DNA of 64,000 nt from Ianthella basta (lineage: Eukaryota > Porifera > Demospongiae > Verongiida > Ianthellidae): contig OZ025871.1 in NCBI GenBank assembly GCA_964019415.1, positions 3,700,129 to 3,764,128 of the forward strand. The letters are read 5' to 3'. Every line of letters starts with the position of its first letter. Position 1 is the stretch's first letter. The notes beneath the pieces are model-generated. The model worked only from the letters and a program-made list of their open reading frames with translations, did not search any database and was not told the DNA's origin. Position numbers and translations under genes: made by a program. Of this stretch, positions 49,661-57,600 are shown one piece after another.

Positions 49661-51550
49661 ATGCGTGCATGTACTTGATTGTGTTGTTAGCAACTCGGAG
49701 AATGTGCAAACTGTGTATAAGATAAGCAAGTTAATGTACTGGGCCGTTGTGCAAATGTTTGTCAAAATATTTGTGACTCTCTTCATGTCCGCTTCAATCA
49801 TTTATGTTCATTTTTGCCTATGAAGTGTGTTCACAAGTGTGTTGATGAATTACACAGAATTAGTTGCAATAGCTACTATATATTGATAACACAGCAGCAA
49901 CCGGAAGGAGCAAGTATTTCGAGTTGGGGCGCAACCCCACGAGTTTTTTTAACTCGAAATACTTGTTTTGTAGTTTGCAGTGTAAACTCTTAATGAGTAT
50001 GACTTGTCCCTTGTTTTTTTGATTTCTGTACACTGCAGCAATGCAGCGATGTGATGACAGCTTGTGGGATAGAGAGTATAGATCTCCACATGCTAGGAGA
50101 GGGAGAGATCAAGAACCTTCTTATGATGCTGCAGAAGTTGCAAGTAAGTACAGAAAGAATGTTTCCCTGTGTCACTTTCCATGAAGGAGCAAATAATAGC
50201 AGCCCTTAATTTTTCAATAGGGCCTGATTGGCTAGGTAAATCAGATATGGTAGTCGTTTCTTTGACACTAGCCAGTTTGAATACTGTTTTCCAAAGCTTG
50301 GTAGCATGCAGCTACCTTCATCAGGGATTAATGACAAAATAGAGCACTCATGCATTTACAAAGTTGATGGTGGTGGTAGATGATTTATGATAGTAGGTGA
50401 CAGAATGTACCCATAGCACTATGAATTATTTGAAGCTATCGAAAATACAAGAATGGATAACTCTAACAATAAAACACAGTTTAGATTGACGTAGAACATA
50501 AAGGAGTATGTAACTTGTATAAAACTAGTCCAGAAATTTCATGTACTGGCTGGGCAGAGCCCCTTTTGTGATTCTTTGTGTTTGGGCAGCAGTGGACATG
50601 CCAGCTATGTAGGATCACTGTACATGTGGTCACAGAGTGGTGGCCGGTGACGACTTGTGCTTTGTATAGATCCACTTGGTGGCCAGTGGACCATGTGGGT
50701 TCAACTAGAGCAGATGCAACCACATCATCTTTCTGAAGTGCATTTCTGCAGTGTTTGGTCAGCCAATTAACAGGGCAATCCGGTGTGATGGCAGGTATGC
50801 AATGATTCAGTGTCCACTGCAGATGAAGAGCCCAGTGATTCTAGCTTTATCTTGGTGGTGCTAGTTGCTGTAGACATACAGATACTAGCCCTCATGAAGG
50901 TGTGGCCAGTCCCTGTGACACTGACAGCTGATTGCACAGCTGGCCCTTGACCGTTCCAATTTCTTAAAGCCATTCCCCTTATTGTGAGAGGATTCTCTGG
51001 GATTTGAGATGGCTTGCTTGAGTTGCTGCATGGAAATGGTTGAGAAGAAACAGTAACGATGTCGATTGTGGCTTGTTTCGACAAGTTGCCTTTAAGGTCT
51101 TCGGACGTAGCTCCTTCCATCGAGCCTTGCTGTGATAACGCTTATTATCCTAATAATAGCCACTATTACCTCTCTTCTCTTTTCAATTGCCTTCTCCATT
51201 ACTAGTGTTAGAGTTAACACTTGATCTACACAATCTCTAGGTTATGTAAAAAAAAAAAAAAAAGATAGAGGCAATTTACACCTAGCAAAGCAGACAATTT
51301 ATCAGTATAACTAACGTAATACCATGTGCAGTGTATTCAGCACAACAAGTATTTTGAGTTAAAAAACTCGTGGGGTGTTGGGGCGCCCCTGAACTCAAAT
51401 AATCTCCACATGAATGTTCGGTAGTTCAGAAGGTTTGGGATACAGCAGTGCGGATGACTTGAAATATACATCAAGATGCAGTAGACTGTTGGGTTTGCAA
51501 GAGTTTCAAATCTCCAGACCAGCCTGTCATCCAGTGAAAGCCTCTCTACA

Positions 51551-51599
<49 letters not shown>

Positions 51600-51650
51600 A
51601 CGTACACACACACATGCGTACGCACAAACGCACACACAGAACACACATGT

Positions 51651-51685
<35 letters not shown>

Positions 51686-54600
51686 TGCACATACACACAC
51701 AAACACACACACACACACACACACACACAGGGTGAGAGAGAGAGGGGGGTAGACACAGAGTGATAACTAGCAAGGTCTGTTGTTGCTGAATGGAGGAACA
51801 TTTCAGAGCATGTTACCTGCCCATAGTGTAATTCAATTCCTCTAGGAGTACTAACCTTTGCACACTTCGGTGCCATGATTTCCTGAAGTGCACCGCGCTG
51901 TTCCACTATCTCAATGAACTCCATGAGGGTAGCTAGTTTTTCCATCATGTGCAATATCAGGCTTTTCAGTTGAAAATGAAACCAATTCATCCAAGGAACC
52001 TCATTGCATTGGTATGTTATAATGAACAAATGGCTCTAATCCCGCTTTAACCATTTAAAAGTGCTATGCAATCATCATCATATACATTATTACTCACGAG
52101 CTGAATGCCCGCCCTACGGGCAGGTTCCAGCTTATCGCAAGCCAGTGAGTCGGTACCTTGCCAGTTTTGAACTATCTGCACAGGTAGCAACTGAGGCTGG
52201 CTGCTATAACGACGGTAGAGTTTAATTCGAATGTTTGCAATAACGAATAAGATTTTCCGTAACCGGAAGTCCCAGAAACCAATAATTAAAAATGGCGTCT
52301 CGGCCCGCGGGAAAAAAGGAAGCACTTTCTTCGGCTGCAGGGAAGCTAGGTGAACGACACCCCTCTAAGCTCATGTCCCCCCACTACCTTAACTGGCATG
52401 GCTCGTATCAAGTATGCCAATGACCGGTAGTGGAAGGGCCGGTCGATAATGTTTAAAATGGCGTATCGGCCCGCGGAGAATTGACAAAGGACGTCTCGCT
52501 TTTCGGCCGCAAGGCAGCTAGGCGAACAGCACCCCACTAAGAACATGGCCCCCGAGTTTATCAACTGGCACGGAGTGTCTCGAGCCGATTCCCGGGAAGG
52601 CGCAGATTTTATGGCTGAACAAACATACATCCAAATTCTAGATCCCGTGAATTATAGTAGGATGCTGTGATAACAAAAAGTGCATCTAAGCAGAGTATAT
52701 GTGCTCTATTGCCGCTTCCCACTTGTCTTTGCCCACTGCATGGATACGTAACTGCTCCAGCCCACTTGCAGTTCTAAGGTTCAGGCCCACTGTCTCTAGC
52801 TCCGATCTTAGGGTGCTCGGTAAACAGGTCCTGGGCCTGCCTCTTCCAGCCTTAGGTATTGTGTGCACAGTCAGGTCTAGAGCCTTTTGGGCTGGTGCAT
52901 CTCTAGGCAGCCGTAAGCAATGACCAAGTAGCCTTAGTCTGGCCCTCTGTAGGTCATGGGATAGTGGTCTTGTCTGTGTCAAGTGGTAGATAGCCTCGTT
53001 CCTGATTTGCTTGGGCCACTGATAGCCCACCATCACTCGTAAATGTCGGCGGTGTAGTGCACACAACTTCTTGGTTAGTGCTGCTGTGAGCCCCCAAGTC
53101 CCACACCCGTATAATAGGACTGGGCGTACCAAGGCATTCCAAACCCTGACCTTGAGTGCCAGTGATGCACCTATCCCTGCAAAGAGCCCAAACATTCTGC
53201 GAAAGGCCAAGTCTGCAAGCTGCATCCTTTGCTTGACATCATTTTCCTCCCCTAACAGTGCACCTAGGGTCTTGATGTTCTGTCATTCTATTCCCTCTTT
53301 GCTCACGTGCACCCTCTGTGTCTTGTTTCTGTTGCAGTGCAAGTGTCGTAGAGGTAGTTCGGTGTCCAATACTTCCATCACTTCTTCGAGATAGTCATGA
53401 CTGGTGGATACGAAGTCAATATCATCTGCATACTGCATCTCAGAGACCAAAGAGAGCTGCAGGTCCAGTGTTGGTGTGGCAGGGAACATTGGGCGTACTT
53501 CCTGCAGAGCCTTTTCAAAAGTAGTAGTGAATGCTACCGGGCTAAAGCTGTCTCCTTGTGGGACCCCAACTGTTGACTGGAAGTATTGGCCACTTACTTC
53601 TCCAATTCTGACTGACAGACTGGTATCAGCTAGTAAGGTGTGGGCTATCTGGTATACATCCTCGTCTTCTCCACTTGCTGCTAGAAGGGATTCCAGAATA
53701 GTCTCTCTTGAGGGTGTATCAAATGCCCGAGATAGATCTAAACACAAAAAATGGAATTCCATGTCTGTCAATAGGGCCATCGAGCAGATCAGCCTCTTGG
53801 CAAAGATTATGTCAGCACAGCTGCGGCCCTTTTTGAAACCAGCTTGGGTAGCAGGGATGTAGGAATTTCCATAGGGACTGAATCTCTTGAGGAGGATGAG
53901 TGACAGTAGCTTCCAGATGCCATTTAATAGCACCACTGGTCTCAGGTTGGACAAAGGACCTTGTGGCTTGTCTGGCTTCTGAAGAGGAATGAGTGTGCCA
54001 GCTCCGATGTCATTCAGGTGGATTTTGCCTTCTACAACTGCATTCAGTAGGTTTGCAATCCACTGGGCGGCTTCACTGTGAACACATGCATACTTCAGAA
54101 GTTCATTGGGCACAGAGTCAGGTCTACATGCACAGTTGTTCTTGAGCTTTGAGGCTGCGCTTTTCACCTCCATTTGAGTGATGGGATAACTGAGTTCAGT
54201 GCACAGTGGAGGGCAGGGGTTGGTTGTCATGTTTGGAGCGAACAAAGCTTTGAAGTGTGCAGTAAGCAGTCAGGCCTGTGTTTCAATGTTGTGTACTGTT
54301 CTACCGTCACTGTCATTCATGCTCACTCCAGATGTTGATCTGATGCCAAGAGCCTTGAGTGCAGCAAACATCTTGCGCTCATCATCCTTGGCCTGTTCCA
54401 CCTCTCGAACTTTGGCCTCTAGTCTCTCTCTACCCTTGTGCTTGAGAACAGATGTTAGTTCCCATCGTTTGCTGCGTGTGTTGGCTCTAGCTGCAGCCTT
54501 CTGTTGTCTTGTGCGTGCTGCATGTTCCTCAATGCACAGTTTCCTTACTTCTTCCACTAACTGTTTCACCTCAGGATCAGATAGAGCGTAGCGTCGCCCA

Positions 54601-57600
54601 CCTGTGAATGGTTGTCTAATCCCTACTTTCTCAGTGCCTATCTCCTGGAGAGTAACCCCAAACTCTGTCCAGCTACACTCTGTGGGAGATCCAGCTGGCA
54701 ACTGCTTGGACACTGAGTTTGCAAATGTTGTTTGAATCTCCGAGTCGTGTGCAAGTAAGGCTGTGTTGATGGCTTTGTTCTTAGTCACATGCTTCCTCTG
54801 CCAGTGCCTCTTTGGTGTCATGAGGTCCATTGTTACCAGTCGATGATCACTAGGCAAAGCACACTCTGCCCATGAGTGGGTATTTTTCACAGATCGCTTG
54901 AATTGGTTGGAAATGGCAATGTAGTCGATTTGATTGTAGATAGGTATCAACTGTGTACTGTCTGAGCTGTGGTGGTATCCCTGCCATGTGGTAATGTGTC
55001 TAGAGGCGTGTTTGAAGAGGCTGTTGGCAATAATGAGGTTGGACATTCACAGAAGCTCAGGAAAGCCTTTCCATTTTCATTGCGTTTCCCTTTTGACCAA
55101 GCACCGATACAAGAGTAGGTGTCCTTATCGTGTCTCTTCCCGATCTTGGCATTCATATTCCCCATCTATAAGGTGACAGCTCTTCGAGGGATAGGTGCCA
55201 CTGTGGACTCTAGCTGTTCAAAGAAGTTCTCGCATAGTTTCGGATCGGCTGTGCACTGTGGGGTAGTGGGTCCGTAGGCAATAACGGCGCTAATGGGGAC
55301 ATCTTGCTTACCGAATCTGAAGGTGACTACTGCCACTCTGTCACTAATGGACTTAGATGATTGTGGGTACGGCTGTAGTCTGGGCCCACTACAAAAGCCA
55401 TTCCACCCCTCAGTGTGTGCAATATAGCGCCGCCTTGTGCCATCTTCGTAGGCCACGGATCTGCTTCCCTTCTGGTCTCTTGCAGTGCCAGGAAGTCCAA
55501 CTTGTAGCGCTCAAAGTCTAGGCCCAGTTGTTCCAACTTGATGTTTGACAAAAGACTTCGGCAGTTACGAGTAGCAAATCATAGGGGACAAGCACAACGA
55601 GAGAAGAGACGTTGAGTCAAAGACTTCGGGACAAAGCCCAGCCGTGTCAGGGCCGAGATCAAAATTCCCGCCATTTTTTATGCAATAGAGAAAGCTTAAA
55701 TGTAGTAAGTCGATAGCGACTTGTCTCAGAGTGCCGCCATTTTAAAATGCCCGTCGCTCGGTCTTCATGATATTTGGAACTATATCTCACAGGAGAATCT
55801 TTCAATAGGCTTCTTACTAGCATTACCATGTAAACACATACCTATGTCCTAATTTTGTTTAATCGATAGTCGGTGAAATGCGAACATAGATGATTGTGAG
55901 CCTTGTAAAGTGTAGACCTCAAACGCTGCCATCTTGAATTGCCCGAAATATACATGCACACAGACATAGTCCATTGTGATCATGAAGCCATACAAATACC
56001 TAAAAGTGCAAACAATGTAGGCGCACCTTTGGCGCACCAAAAACACACACTGTATCTACAGACACATGCAGCACGTAGGAAATTGCCAGGCAAGCATTGT
56101 TAGCTGAAGATAATAGTATAAAAATCTAACTATGCTCAATACATGTCATCCCCTGCACTGCTCAGTGTTACTTGCAAGTCTCTGCAGGATATTCTAGCAG
56201 GCAGCAGAACAGACTCATCTTTATTTACATAAAGGTACATGATTATTTTGTATGTGTGCATTTAGGGTGAGAGGTCTCATGAAGTGACACAGCTAATGGC
56301 AGTCACTGATGGACAAGTAGAGACTTGTTGTGAGGCCTTGGAGAGTCTGAGAAAGGTTTGCTGTTGTGTGACTAACATAGTGTCAGTGGTTACTATGTCA
56401 AATTGAACTTGTGCAATTTCAGTACAGAGGTAGAGATATGTGTCTAATTTACATATCCAAAGTTTTCAGCAAGCTAAACTAGCCTGCTTGAGTTTTGGAA
56501 GAAAAGAAGAAATTGAAAATTATGCAGCAAATACACAGTGCTTTGAGCTTTCCTGTTGTCTGACATGTTATTACTTAACATGTGAGACATTTGTACATGT
56601 ACAAGTACTGTCTTTACTTGCATGAGTAGCATTTTTAATTGCACAGTACTATTTTATGCTCCAGTGACATGTGTGTAGCATGGCAAGGTATCTTTAATCA
56701 CTACTGTATGTTAGTGTTTTAGGCAGAAGGTGTAAATGCCATGAACATTGTTCACATGTGTACTGTGCTAATTTAAATTGCTTTACTACTATAACGTGTG
56801 CCACATGGGTGCGGGCTAGTACGTCCACAAGTACTCGTAGGAGTACTCGATTAACGCTTAAATTGGAATACGCTGGTGTTAAACGTGTTGCCTTTGTTAC
56901 ATGATATAGGCAGCCATTTCTTGTTTAATCTTATTCAGTTGTCCAGAGCAATGCTGATCTTCCATCTATGATTGGTTCTCCATTGATTTACCCACTTTCT
57001 AACTGTGGCACGTGAGGTTCTTCATCCATCTGACTCAAACATTGCCACCATTTGCAAGTCAATACTGTAGATTGCATATCCCAAGTGTATAATATTTCAC
57101 ACGTTAGGAGCAGACAAATTTCCCTGCAACCTCCTGCTTAACTTCATTTGAGGGGATTTCCAATTGGACTATCTCATTAAGGGAAGCACTGATGAAGTAG
57201 TGAGTAACACTAAATTACGGGAACGTTTATGTCCTTTATACATTTGAGATAAATTGTATATTCCAGTAGTGTGATATCTGGGTTATCACCCAAGATTGAG
57301 GTGAAGCCGAGGTCGCGGGTGATGACTGGATATATGACAAGTAAACAGGATACAATTGGCTTATATCCTATCCAATGGACATTACTACTTAATATACACT
57401 AGATTCCTTTTATGTTACTATCAAGTAAGATATAATCATCATTATTGGTTGCATGGTTTGAGGGCTACATGGCCCAAGATGATGTTCCCTGAAGGAAAGT
57501 GTAGCCACTGCTACTCCATAATTTTGTATTGCATGTAATGTAATCACACTGTTCTTTCAGATGTTTTCCAGCCCTGCTTGTGCTGAAGGTGACATGGACA

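Noticed and set aside
51337-52029. 230-codon minus frame
   Set aside because: It runs through the CA microsatellite and a hairpin-ended repeat; the long opening comes from the dinucleotide tract.
53404-53862. 152-codon plus-strand frame
   Set aside because: Antisense shadow of the LINE reverse transcriptase.
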